Positions 1-8,142 are shown, counted from the first letter of the stretch. The stretch is DNA of 21,831 nt from Christensenella sp964494645 (GCA_964494645.1 CAZBSH010000038.1:1-21831), one strand, 5' to 3'. Numbers and translations are program-made. The notes: generated by a model from the sequence alone, not told the origin.

Positions 1-113
1 AACACCCCTATCGTTTTTAGTATATCATACTGTCTAACAATTGGGGTGCAATTCAAAAGCGCAAGGTGTTTTTTTAATACTAAAATTGATAAATCCAAGT
101 GAGCCGACTGAAA

Positions 114-142
114 TTGACTCAACTTGATGCGTATGGTATTAT
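114..142 (+). promoter_or_regulatory. Sigma-A-type promoter P1 of the response regulator
   Basis: TTGACT at 114-119 and TATTAT at 137-142 are separated by exactly 17 bp, close to the vegetative consensus. Transcription would start near 149, leaving a leader of about 170 nt before the regulator's ATG at 318. That leader contains the palindromes at 194-213 and 256-268. Unlike the next four genes, this promoter has a proper -35 box and no GTTGC repeats, so the regulator gene is probably not controlled in the same way as its putative targets. Confidence 0.6.
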
Positions 143-193
143 TTATAACTAAGGCGAGAGAAAAACGTAGAAAACAAGACTATTTTAATGAAA

Positions 194-268
194 TTTGGCA
201 TATATATGCCAAAAATTAAATTTTTATGCGTATAATCTAAATATAAGTAAAATTTGCCAAAATTTGGC
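194..268. promoter_or_regulatory. Operator-like palindromes around a second promoter (P2)
   Basis: A perfect 20-bp palindrome (TTTGGC-ATATATAT-GCCAAA, 194-213) is followed by TATAAT at 231-236 and then by a second inverted pair, GCCAAA (256-261) and TTTGGC (263-268), around a single A. Both use the same half-site. The first palindrome ends 17 bp before TATAAT, so it occupies the -35 region, where no good -35 hexamer is visible. The second lies just after the expected start of P2. This looks like an operator pair controlling the response-regulator gene. The protein that binds is unknown. Confidence 0.5.
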
Positions 269-317
269 TTATTTAAGTCAAAAACGTATTAAGTGTTGGG
301 GGACGGAGGAAGTGTCT

Positions 318-1109
318 ATGAGGATCATTGCGGTTGACGACGAACGGTTGGCGCTTCAGGAGATCATTACACAATTAAAAGAAATCGATCCGAAGATCGT
401 GACAGAGGGGTTTTTGAACCCGCAAAAGGCGCTTCAGGCGATTGAAACGGGACAACCTGTAGATGTTGCCTTTTTGGATGTGGAAATGTATGAAATGAGC
501 GGTCTGGAGCTTGCGCGCCGCATCAAAATCAAAAGTCCTCAGACGGCAATCGTTTTCTTAACGGGTTACTCGAATTATGCGATCGACGCTTTTAAAGTGC
601 GCGCGCGAGGTTATCTGTTAAAACCTGCCTCGCTCGGAGAGATTAAAGAAGAACTTGATTCGTTGCGTACCATTAGAAAACCTCCGTCAAAGCACAAGAT
701 ACGTGTCCAGACCTTTGGGAATTTTGAGGTGTTTGCGGAAAATGTACCTGTTAAATTTGGCAGGAGTAAATCCAAAGAACTGTTTGCGTATCTGGTTGAC
801 AGGCGAGGCGCAAGCATGTCTATGCAAGACATCATCGCTGCTTTATGGGAGGAAGATACCGGGGACATTAAGCTGCAAAGTTTGCTTCGTAATGTCGTTG
901 CGGATATGAAGATATCGTTGCAAAAAGCAGGAGGCGGAGACATCATTTTGAAGTCACGGAATCAAATCGCTGTTAATGTTACCTGTTTTGATTGTGATTA
1001 TTATGATTACCTGCAAGGAGACGCATATGCTGTCAACTTATTTGCAGGCGAATATATGACAAATTACAGTTGGGCTGAATTCACAACGGGAATGCTGGTG
1101 GGTGAATAA
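318..1109 (+). CDS. Response regulator, receiver domain + SARP-like winged helix
   Basis: A 263-residue two-domain cytoplasmic regulator. The receiver domain spans about residues 1-118: acidic pocket D7/D8, phospho-acceptor D54 (FLDVEMYE), T82 (LTGYS) and K102 (LLKPA). Residues 127-222 resemble the OmpR-like winged helix of SARP activators (start FGNFEVFAENVPVKF, then RSKSKELFAYLVDRRG and LWEED). Only about 40 residues follow, so a full bacterial transcriptional activator (BTAD) domain is missing or very short. The ATG at 318 is chosen because GGAGGA (305-310) lies 7 nt upstream and the receiver fold begins there; the frame stays open back to 195 but that stretch overlaps a palindrome and P2. 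No histidine kinase is in the window. SARP proteins bind direct repeats with an 11-bp period upstream of -10 boxes, and such repeats precede the next four genes. Family call is firm; target assignment is inference. Confidence 0.85.
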   Translation: MRIIAVDDERLALQEIITQLKEIDPKIVTEGFLNPQKALQAIETGQPVDVAFLDVEMYEMSGLELARRIKIKSPQTAIVFLTGYSNYAIDAFKVRARGYLLKPASLGEIKEELDSLRTIRKPPSKHKIRVQTFGNFEVFAENVPVKFGRSKSKELFAYLVDRRGASMSMQDIIAALWEEDTGDIKLQSLLRNVVADMKISLQKAGGGDIILKSRNQIAVNVTCFDCDYYDYLQGDAYAVNLFAGEYMTNYSWAEFTTGMLVGE

Positions 1110-1130
1110 AAACAAATCCCCACAGGTTTT

Positions 1131-1163
1131 GTTGCACTTTTGTTGCACTGCGTGGTGTACTAT
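1131..1163 (+). promoter_or_regulatory. SARP-type promoter of the 1229-2017 gene
   Basis: Two identical heptamers GTTGCAC lie at 1131-1137 and 1142-1148 (11-bp period, TTTT between them). They are followed after 9 bp by TACTAT (1158-1163). There is no separate -35 hexamer at 17 bp; the second heptamer occupies that area. The same layout is found before the next three genes. The leader to the ATG at 1229 would be about 60 nt. Confidence 0.65.
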
Positions 1164-1228
1164 AGATAGTGGTATTAGTGATAACAAAACACAAGATATT
1201 CGGATTTATTGCCGCTTAGGGGAGTAGT

Positions 1229-2017
1229 ATGCAGGAACAACCGTATTTTGAAAAAGACAGGCGTATAGCCCTTTATCAGTATATTTTTCAATCATATTCC
1301 CAACGTGCTATACAAAAGGCGCGCAGTTTGACGTCCACGGAACAAGAAGCGCAAACATATGCGGCGATGATGCTTGAGAAAATCTACATCATGTATTCCG
1401 AAAGGCTGGATTTTCGGATGTTGGACAATGAAGCATATCGCATTGTAGAAAATCAGTCAGGCGTAAACGAGGCGATCGCTTATTTTACGGCGGCAATGCG
1501 GCGAGAGAAGGGCGGTAGTATGGTGTCAGAGCCGACGCCGGTCAGAGCCCAAATCGATACACAACCCGCGGTGGTTGTTGAGTCGGTCTATCAGACACGG
1601 CAGGATCCGGCGGATAAAAATACTGTACATCAGATGAGCAAAACGCTTGATAAACTGTTAAAGGAACTGGATGACGAGCAGCCGCGATTCAAGCAAAATG
1701 ATCCAAAGCCGCAGTCCAAGCAGCCTCCGCAGGAACAATATAGAAGACCGGTGACAACGAAAGAAGAATCAAAAAGAGCGGCAGCCGCCACGCGCACGAC
1801 AAAGCCCGCGCCGCAGCAAACGGACAAGCAACCCGCACGTACGGTCGAGCCGTTTAAGAAAAAGTTGTCAATTAACTGGATTGTGATTGTGGTAATCTGC
1901 CTTGTGTTGAGTTCTGTAACATGGATCGTTGTCGGCTTATTAACAACAAATGGTATTATTCCGGGGGTAGACCTCGGGTATACATGGTTTAACCAAAATG
2001 TATTCCCACTATTTTAG
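1229..2017 (+). CDS. Unknown single-pass membrane protein with charged linker
   Basis: 262 residues, not recognised as a named family. Residues 1-90 look helical and soluble (many Tyr, Arg, Glu and Gln), and 100-205 form a low-complexity linker rich in Q, P, K, R and T. A basic stretch (FKKK) precedes one hydrophobic helix at about 215-238, followed by a tail of about 24 residues ending FPLF. With the positive charges on the N-terminal side and no signal peptide, the large N-terminal part should be cytoplasmic and the short tail outside. GGGGAG (about 1219-1224) supports the ATG. The gene has its own SARP-type promoter and is the first putative target of the upstream regulator, so it may link a cytoplasmic event to surface-protein export or assembly. 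That role is a guess from position only. Confidence 0.7.
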   Translation: MQEQPYFEKDRRIALYQYIFQSYSQRAIQKARSLTSTEQEAQTYAAMMLEKIYIMYSERLDFRMLDNEAYRIVENQSGVNEAIAYFTAAMRREKGGSMVSEPTPVRAQIDTQPAVVVESVYQTRQDPADKNTVHQMSKTLDKLLKELDDEQPRFKQNDPKPQSKQPPQEQYRRPVTTKEESKRAAAATRTTKPAPQQTDKQPARTVEPFKKKLSINWIVIVVICLVLSSVTWIVVGLLTTNGIIPGVDLGYTWFNQNVFPLF

Positions 2018-2052
2018 CTGGACCGCGAAAGCGGATATAATATCGGAAAATG

Positions 2053-2072
2053 AAGGCCAAACGGCCTTTTTT
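2053..2072 (+). terminator. Short intrinsic terminator overlapping the next promoter
   Basis: AAGGCC (2053-2058), loop AAAC, GGCCTT (2063-2068) and a T run to 2072. The stem is short. The T run touches the first heptamer of the next promoter (2073), so terminator and activator site are packed together. Confidence 0.55.
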
Positions 2073-2105
2073 GTTGCGCTTTTGTTGCGCGTGGCGCGTT
2101 ATACT
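2073..2105 (+). promoter_or_regulatory. SARP-type promoter of the 2166-4238 gene
   Basis: Heptamers GTTGCGC at 2073-2079 and 2084-2090 (11-bp period) are followed after 9 bp by TATACT (2100-2105). Spacing is identical to the promoter at 1131-1163. The leader is about 55-60 nt. Confidence 0.68.
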
Positions 2106-2165
2106 TGCTGATATCATAGGATAGGTGTACTCTGTCAATTTCTAAGTGGGAAGTAGGGACGCTTT

Positions 2166-4238
2166 ATGCGGTCAGGCAAACCAAAATATCTCATGTTATT
2201 CTTTTGGGCGGCACTCATGTTTGTGACGATGCCTGCTTTGACGTACGCTGAAAGCGAATATTTGGTTGAAAATCAGGAAGTGATCCTGGCAGAGCAGGCA
2301 CAACCAACGGGCGAAACTGCAGGAATTGTTCCCATAGAGGAGTCGACACCGCCAACAGTGAGTATAGTCCCTGTAGAGCCGGTCGCGTCGCCCACAAACG
2401 ATCCGGAAAGCTTAGCAACTGCAGAGCAGGTCATACAGCCCGCAGTCGGAATGCCAAACACCATACCCACAGAGCCGACAATGGAAACCGTGGGCGAAGA
2501 GATGAACAGATATACGGTGATCTATGGAAACGGGTGTCCGCTCATCGTGACCGACGGTGAAAAACAAACGCCGGAAGATACCGCGACGGTTGTGTTTTGG
2601 GATAATGGAGAACAGCCCGGCGTGATCGACGCCGGCGACACGCTTATATATAACGGACCGGGGGGCGGTGTGTGTTTTGGCGGCGCAAAAGAGGGGACGC
2701 TGGAGGCGAACACCGGAATAACGGTATTTGGCGGTTATCTTTCCGCGGTTTATGGCGGCGGCGCGAAAGACAGTGTTCTGAATGGAACTGCGAATATTGA
2801 TGTAAAAGCGAGTCGTGCATGTACCGCATTTTACGGTGGCGGGCAACAGGATATGATAAATGGCGATGTTGATCTTTTGCTTGGCAAAACGCTGGTCGAA
2901 GAAAATGTACCGTCACAGGAAGAGCGACAGATTCAGACACAGCCTGTTTTCGGCGTGGATGAAAACAGTATGGTCAAGGGAATGGTCAATATTACGGTGA
3001 CAGACGGCGAACGTTCTGTGGTGTGCGGCAGCGCTGCGCAAAGCACGACAAATCATATTAATATCACGCAAACAGGCGGAAAGGTCGAAGCGTTGCAAGG
3101 CACGCAAGGAGTTGCGAACGGTGATCTTATCTTCAATTTTAGGGGCGGTACAACCGACATAGTTACAGGCGGGGAAGCGGCGGGTGCAAGGATATTGAAT
3201 GTTTCGGGCAGTCCGACCATTGGTACGCAAGAACATTTTATTGCTTTGGAAGAACTTACGGACAATGTCGTCCGTATCACGGGTGCGCTTACCGGTGCAG
3301 AAAAATCCATTCGAGTAGGCTTTAAAAATGTTTCTCCGGTTGGCAAAACGGTGGCTCTGGGCGCGCAGGAGAAAGCAGATGCACAGAAGTTTGACGTCAA
3401 CGGTCTCGATGCGGTGCAGGAAAACGCGGAGCTTGCGGTAAAAGACGGCAATATCAATGTAACAAACTACTATAATATTAATCTGGGAACGGATGAAGTA
3501 GTGAAAGCTTATCCGTTTGATCCGCCGACGGTAGAGATTCCCACAGCTGAAAGCGGCAAGGAATTTTTGGGATATTTTTCTGAAGCGGAAAACAAAAAAT
3601 ATTATAATGCAGACGGCTCGCCCGCGCCGGCGGCCTATACGATCACCGCAGATGTGAAGCTTGTACCGCGCTATAAAGACAAGGCGGCAGCGAACGGCAG
3701 TGTCAGCAATCTGCCCGATAGTATCCTTCCGGATAATGCGATGCCTACACTTCCCAAAATAGATATTGCGGAACAGCCGGCTGTGGCTCAAGCGTCTTAC
3801 AAAGTGGATATCGGCTGGGGTGAAATGAAGTTTGTTTATAAAAGAAACGCGCAAATGTGGGATGCCCAAACGCATTCGTATATTGATGATCAGTCAGGGC
3901 AGTGGGAAGGATATACGGAAGGCAATAATCGTATTACGGTGAAGAACCATTCTAACCGCAATATCAGCGCGGGGTTTACCTTAAGCGAATTGCCCGAAGG
4001 GCTCAGCACCGCGTGGTATGCGGACGAGGCACGCACATCGTTGGCCGATATACTTACTTTGCCGTTGTGTCCGGAGGGGGCGGTCGAAGAAATGATTCCG
4101 GCAGGGGCTTGTTATCTGGGTATTTCGGGGTTTCCTTCCACGCTGAAGATGAATGAAGATTTTAAGCGTGTGGGGTTGATCACGGTGTCTATATTGCCCG
4201 AAACAGAAGCAAACGGGAAGTTGCTCAGTAGCTTTTAA
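2166..4238 (+). CDS. Exported surface protein: solenoid + Flg_new-like + VDIGWG module
   Basis: 690 residues. The Sec signal peptide covers about 1-28 (MRSGKPK, hydrophobic core, cleavage near LTYA-ES). A low-complexity P/T/E/V-rich stretch follows to about 115. A Gly/Asn-rich region then repeats units such as VYGGGAKDSVLNGTANI, the pattern of a beta-helix-like solenoid. Around 440-515 is a segment resembling Listeria-Bacteroides/InlB B repeats (FLGYFSE...KKYYNADGSP). The C-terminal module (545-690) begins YKVDIGWGEMKF and contains NNRITVKNHSN; the same module ends the next two large proteins and makes up most of 9944-10786. No LPXTG or membrane anchor is present. The N-terminal calcium-loop-like motif of the next two proteins is degraded here (FWDNGEQPGVIDAGD). 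It has its own SARP-type promoter. Adhesive or structural surface role is inferred. Confidence 0.8.
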   Translation: MRSGKPKYLMLFFWAALMFVTMPALTYAESEYLVENQEVILAEQAQPTGETAGIVPIEESTPPTVSIVPVEPVASPTNDPESLATAEQVIQPAVGMPNTIPTEPTMETVGEEMNRYTVIYGNGCPLIVTDGEKQTPEDTATVVFWDNGEQPGVIDAGDTLIYNGPGGGVCFGGAKEGTLEANTGITVFGGYLSAVYGGGAKDSVLNGTANIDVKASRACTAFYGGGQQDMINGDVDLLLGKTLVEENVPSQEERQIQTQPVFGVDENSMVKGMVNITVTDGERSVVCGSAAQSTTNHINITQTGGKVEALQGTQGVANGDLIFNFRGGTTDIVTGGEAAGARILNVSGSPTIGTQEHFIALEELTDNVVRITGALTGAEKSIRVGFKNVSPVGKTVALGAQEKADAQKFDVNGLDAVQENAELAVKDGNINVTNYYNINLGTDEVVKAYPFDPPTVEIPTAESGKEFLGYFSEAENKKYYNADGSPAPAAYTITADVKLVPRYKDKAAANGSVSNLPDSILPDNAMPTLPKIDIAEQPAVAQASYKVDIGWGEMKFVYKRNAQMWDAQTHSYIDDQSGQWEGYTEGNNRITVKNHSNRNISAGFTLSELPEGLSTAWYADEARTSLADILTLPLCPEGAVEEMIPAGACYLGISGFPSTLKMNEDFKRVGLITVSILPETEANGKLLSSF

Positions 4239-4246
4239 TGCTTTGT

Positions 4247-4279
4247 GTGACAGTTTTGTTGCAGTAGGGTTGTTATAAT
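4247..4279 (+). promoter_or_regulatory. SARP-type promoter of the 4370-6223 gene
   Basis: A weaker first heptamer GTGACAG (4247-4253) and GTTGCAG (4258-4264) keep the 11-bp period. TATAAT (4274-4279) follows after 9 bp. The element starts 8 nt after the stop codon of the preceding gene, with no terminator between, so some read-through from upstream is also likely. Confidence 0.6.
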
Positions 4280-4369
4280 TTGGTACACGTATTCCCCAAA
4301 TTGGAAATGGGAAGATAATGCAAGAAAGATATACCTGCAAGAAATGGCAGTTTCATAAGGAGATCGGTG

Positions 4370-6223
4370 ATGTTATTCAGCGGAAAAATAAAAAAAATAA
4401 TAGCCGGAATGGCAGCGGTAGTGATGGCGCTTGCACTTGTTCCGGTGGTTTCGTTTGCGGCGGCAGACTATACCAATACCGATCCCGCAGCAGGGCCGAC
4501 CATCAGTACCAAAAATGCGACGAATTCCGTTTACGGGAATGGGTTTGCGTTGGTGGTAACGTCGGCGGATAACGATACTAACGTATATTGGGATAAAGAC
4601 CGCGATGGCGTGGTAGACGCGGAGGACGTGCTTGTCAGCGCGGGGGCTGTGAGTCCGAATGTATATGGCGGGGTAGAAAGCGGAAGCTGCGGAGATACGC
4701 AGGTAGTTGTTTTGGAAACGGGAAGAAATTCTTTATACAGTATATACGGCGGCGGCGCAGTAGGCACAACGGTAAACGGAAATGTGTCGGTCGTTATGAA
4801 CGACGGGAGTACGACATATATATATGGCAGCGCAAGATCATCTTATGTGACGGGAAATGTCACAGTTACCGTCAACGGAGGCACGATAGACGAAATAGCG
4901 GCACAGGCAAGCGCTTATGTAACGGGGGTTGTCACGCTTAACATTAACGGCGGTAAAATCATTACTGCCCAAGTCGCGGAAAGGCTGTATTCCCAATTGG
5001 GGGCATGCAATGAGCTTGTTACCAACATGACGGGCGGCAATGTACAAGAACTCCTTACAGCAAGTATCGATCAGAATTACAAAGTGCCGAACGGTACGAC
5101 TTGTAATTGGTCGGGCGGTGTGATTTCATCCCTTGGCGGAGGGACACGAAACCTGATTGCCACAGCGAACAATTATGTTACGCTCAACCTTTCGGGTGAT
5201 TTGACGTGCACCTACGGGTTAGCGCTAAGCTGCTTTGATGAAATCAATATCACAGGCGAACTTACCGGTGCGGATGGAGCGATTTTAGGGCGTTTTGGAA
5301 AGCTTCCGGCAGATACGGTATATGTGAAAAGCGGAGCAACGGAGGAAAACGCAAAAAAATTCGCAGTCAATTATGCCGCAAGCTCGTGCGAAAAAAATAT
5401 GGGATTAAAATACAAAAACGGACAAATCCTTTGTGGTACGTTTTATATCATAACGACAATGGATGTTGGCGGAGTATTAGGGGCGGGAAAACCGACCGAG
5501 CGTACCTATCAGGTGTACGAGGGAGAGAGTATGCCGGCGGTATTAAAGCCGAATGAGCCGAAAGGAAAAATTTTCGAGGGTTATTTCACGATGCAAGACG
5601 GAGAAGGAATGCAGCTATACGAAAAAGGCGTTGGGCCACAAGTTTATCCGTCGGTGAACTCTTATCCATACGCCTCCAATATAACGCTTTACCCCAAATG
5701 GAGAATATATGATCCGTCAATATTGGGGAGAGGCATAGACGTACAAGGAAAGGTGGTTCCCAGTCTTCAGGCAACCTATAAGGTGGATATCGGCTGGGGC
5801 GAGATGAAATTTACGTATACCAAAGACCCAATGGCGTGGAATCCGGAAACGCATAGCTATGCTTCAAACAAACCGGGGGTGTGGTCAGGGCTTGATGATG
5901 GCCAAAACAACCGTATTACGGTCAAAAATCATTCCAACGCGGCAGTGATTGCCGGTTTTGCTTTTGCGGGAAACACGCAATCGTCAGGAATTGTGACGGA
6001 CTGGTTTAGCGATCAGGCGCTGCAAACGAAAGGAAACTGGATGAGCCTCGCGTATTGCCCCTTAGGTGCGGTCGATTCGGATGTTCCTGCGGGAGTACGC
6101 TATATGCAAGTGTCGGGGGAACCTAAAAAACTTAAATATAACGATTCGTTTAAGGTTGCCGGCATTATCACGGTGACGATCGGGGCGGATACAGTTAACA
6201 CAGGGTTAACCCCGGATATTTAA
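4370..6223 (+). CDS. Exported surface protein with calcium-loop-like motif and VDIGWG module
   Basis: 617 residues, closely related to the next gene. The signal peptide is MLFSGKIKK plus a hydrophobic core, with cleavage near VSFA-AA (about residue 30). Residues 75-86 read DKDRDGVVDAED, an EF-hand-like DxDxDG loop. About 95-330 is a Gly/Asn/Thr/Val-rich solenoid-like region with repeats such as VNGGTI and NINGGKI. A Flg_new-like segment follows at about 380-445, then the C-terminal module from residue 470 (YKVDIGWGEMKF, RITVKNHSN). ATG 4370 is preferred over the adjacent GTG 4367 because AAGGAG (4357-4362) lies 7 nt from it. There is no sortase signal; the protein ends GLTPDI. It lies third in the putative SARP regulon and is probably a tandem duplicate of its neighbour. 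Surface role is inferred from the signal peptide and repeats. Confidence 0.82.
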   Translation: MLFSGKIKKIIAGMAAVVMALALVPVVSFAAADYTNTDPAAGPTISTKNATNSVYGNGFALVVTSADNDTNVYWDKDRDGVVDAEDVLVSAGAVSPNVYGGVESGSCGDTQVVVLETGRNSLYSIYGGGAVGTTVNGNVSVVMNDGSTTYIYGSARSSYVTGNVTVTVNGGTIDEIAAQASAYVTGVVTLNINGGKIITAQVAERLYSQLGACNELVTNMTGGNVQELLTASIDQNYKVPNGTTCNWSGGVISSLGGGTRNLIATANNYVTLNLSGDLTCTYGLALSCFDEINITGELTGADGAILGRFGKLPADTVYVKSGATEENAKKFAVNYAASSCEKNMGLKYKNGQILCGTFYIITTMDVGGVLGAGKPTERTYQVYEGESMPAVLKPNEPKGKIFEGYFTMQDGEGMQLYEKGVGPQVYPSVNSYPYASNITLYPKWRIYDPSILGRGIDVQGKVVPSLQATYKVDIGWGEMKFTYTKDPMAWNPETHSYASNKPGVWSGLDDGQNNRITVKNHSNAAVIAGFAFAGNTQSSGIVTDWFSDQALQTKGNWMSLAYCPLGAVDSDVPAGVRYMQVSGEPKKLKYNDSFKVAGIITVTIGADTVNTGLTPDI

Positions 6224-6231
6224 AGATAAGT

Positions 6232-6264
6232 GTGGCACTTCTGTTGCGGACAGGGTGTTATACT
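6232..6264 (+). promoter_or_regulatory. SARP-type promoter of the 6310-8142 gene
   Basis: Heptamers GTGGCAC (6232-6238) and GTTGCGG (6243-6249) have an 11-bp period, followed after 9 bp by TATACT (6259-6264). It begins 9 nt after the preceding stop codon. The downstream frame is open back to a GTG at 6232, but that lies inside this element, which argues against it as a start. Confidence 0.65.
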
Positions 6265-6309
6265 GATCTATCTATACAAAAAGGCAGAGAAATGGGAGAG
6301 ATGATTATA

Positions 6310-8142
6310 TTGCTGAAGCGGAAAATTAAAAAAATAATAGCGGTAATGGCAGCGGCTCTATTGGCGCTGACGCTTGTTCCGGCGGTATCGTTTGCGGCGG
6401 TTACATCGTTTCAAACTTCAAATACGGATCCCGCTGCGGGACCAACGTGCAGAACGGTTTATCGGACATTCTATTTGTATGGAAACGGATTTCCGCTTGT
6501 GGTAGAGGTCAACGCGGAAGATGCTACCTATACTAATATATGGTGGGATAAAAATAATAACGGTTTAGTGGACACCGCAAGTGACGAACTCGTCGGAAGA
6601 TGGCAGGGCGGCGGTGTCAACAGTATGAACTGCGATGTTTACGGCGGTGGATATGGAACGGATGTCGGCGATACAAAGGTTACGGTATTGAGCGGTACTG
6701 TTGATGGTCTTTATGGCGCAGGAGGAAAAGGGAGTGTCACGGGAAATCAACAGCTTATCGTCAATAATGGGACGGTGGCAGATGTTTATGTAAGTTCGCC
6801 CAACAAAACAGCTATGGTAACGGGAAATAGCGCGACGTTTACACAGAATGGTGGAACAATTAAGCGGATATTCTCGACAATTGGTCAGTTCAGCGGAGAT
6901 GTGACGGTCAATATTAACGACGGCACATTCGCAACATTATATGCAGTCGATACTTACAATCATGTGGGTTCGGCAAAAAGCATTGTAATGAATGTCAAAG
7001 GCGGCATGGGCAGCGTAATCGACATGAAGGATATGAATGCCGCAGGCGTAAAGTTTGCAAACGGTAAAGCGGTATTGAATTTTAGCGGCGGCACGGTAGA
7101 GGCCATTGAGGGAGATGCGCCGTCAGCAAGCAAAAACAAATCGGTTGTAAACCTTTCGGGGAACATCTCTGTGAAAGCAAAAACAACAAGCCCATACGCG
7201 GCGCCGGGTATGAATACGGCGGGTTTGAATGAAGTGAATATTACGAATGCGCTTACATGCCCGGATGGCTCGATCCTTCTGAGCAGTGCGTCGGCGGGAA
7301 CGTCCATCGTTACAAATGGCGCGACGGAAGCCAATATGGTGAAATTTGCCGTGCCGGGCGGAGTGCCCGCAGGCATGCAGCTCGAAGTAGAGGAAGGAAA
7401 GCTTTCTTTGGAAACGATTCCTGTTCCGCGTACGTTGACGATTGATGAACAGACCTTTACGATCAAGCGCAGAGACCCTCTTCCGACAATCACCCCGCCC
7501 GCACCGCCGAAAGGACAGATGTTTGACGGATATTATGATCAGCCGGGCGGTAAAGGTACGAAATACTATAACGCGGACGGCAGCGCAGCACTCACTAAGT
7601 ATCCTGTGGATGCGGATGTGACGTTATATGCAATGACGATGGTGAGCAAAGAAGGACACGATGTACAAGGGCGCGTAATCAACGGAGCGCTTCCGGTCTA
7701 TAAGGTGGATATCGGCTGGGGTGAAATGAAATTTGAATACAAAAAAGGCGCTTTGACATGGGATCCGGCTACGCATCAATACACAGGTATACCAACGATG
7801 GAATGGACCGGATTTGTGGACGGCAACAACCGCATCACGGTGAAAAATCACTCGAACGCGGCGGTAAACGCTGATTTTGCCTTTGCGGGCAACGAGCTTG
7901 CTGAGGGGATCAACACAGACTGGTTTGGAGATGAGATGCTGCAAACGAAGGCGAATGCAATGAACTTAACCTATTGTCCGCTCAATGCGGTAGATGCCAA
8001 TGTACCTTCGGGTGTGCGTTACCTGCAGCTCACGGGTGAACCGATCAAGCTAACGCGTAACGATCCGTTCAAGGTTGCTGGTATCATCACCGTAACCATC
8101 AATGCGGATATGACAACAACGGATTTGACACCGGATACTTAA
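6310..8142 (+). CDS. Exported surface protein, paralogue of 4370-6223
   Basis: 610 residues from TTG 6310. Architecture as in the preceding gene: signal peptide MLKRKIKKIIAVMAAALLAL with cleavage near VSFA-A, calcium-loop-like DKNNNGLVD (80-88), Gly/Asn-rich solenoid-like repeats (VYGGGYG, VNINDGTF, FSGGTVEA), a Flg_new-like segment (FDGYYDQPGGKGTKYYNADG) and the C-terminal module from residue 464 (YKVDIGWGEMKF, NNRITVKNHSN). TTG 6310 is preferred because GGGAGAG (6294-6300) is 9 nt upstream and the protein then aligns with its paralogue (MLFSGKIKK versus MLKRKIKK). ATG 6292 and ATG 6301 remain possible, but 6301 abuts the ribosome site and 6292 has only AGGCAG. No cell-wall sorting signal is visible; the end is DLTPDT. 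Own SARP-type promoter. Likely a surface or matrix protein. Confidence 0.8.
   Translation: MLKRKIKKIIAVMAAALLALTLVPAVSFAAVTSFQTSNTDPAAGPTCRTVYRTFYLYGNGFPLVVEVNAEDATYTNIWWDKNNNGLVDTASDELVGRWQGGGVNSMNCDVYGGGYGTDVGDTKVTVLSGTVDGLYGAGGKGSVTGNQQLIVNNGTVADVYVSSPNKTAMVTGNSATFTQNGGTIKRIFSTIGQFSGDVTVNINDGTFATLYAVDTYNHVGSAKSIVMNVKGGMGSVIDMKDMNAAGVKFANGKAVLNFSGGTVEAIEGDAPSASKNKSVVNLSGNISVKAKTTSPYAAPGMNTAGLNEVNITNALTCPDGSILLSSASAGTSIVTNGATEANMVKFAVPGGVPAGMQLEVEEGKLSLETIPVPRTLTIDEQTFTIKRRDPLPTITPPAPPKGQMFDGYYDQPGGKGTKYYNADGSAALTKYPVDADVTLYAMTMVSKEGHDVQGRVINGALPVYKVDIGWGEMKFEYKKGALTWDPATHQYTGIPTMEWTGFVDGNNRITVKNHSNAAVNADFAFAGNELAEGINTDWFGDEMLQTKANAMNLTYCPLNAVDANVPSGVRYLQLTGEPIKLTRNDPFKVAGIITVTINADMTTTDLTPDT

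Noticed and set aside
1..75. Inverted words CACCCC/GGGGTG and AACACC/GGTGTT with a T run at the window start
   Set aside because: The loops are 34 to 58 nt long, so a terminator is not convincing; part of the structure may lie outside the window.
195..317. N-terminal extension of the response regulator by 41 residues
   Set aside because: The extension begins inside a palindrome and overlaps a promoter-like TATAAT; the receiver domain and a good ribosome site place the start at 318.
2913..3875. Long minus-strand open frame of 320 residues inside the first large surface-protein gene
   Set aside because: Its protein is rich in Arg, His, Cys and Phe with no domain pattern, and it lies opposite a gene with signal peptide and conserved module. 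It is a shadow frame.
2166..8142. Sortase-anchored surface proteins
   Set aside because: No LPXTG-like motif, C-terminal hydrophobic helix or basic tail is present in any of the three large proteins.
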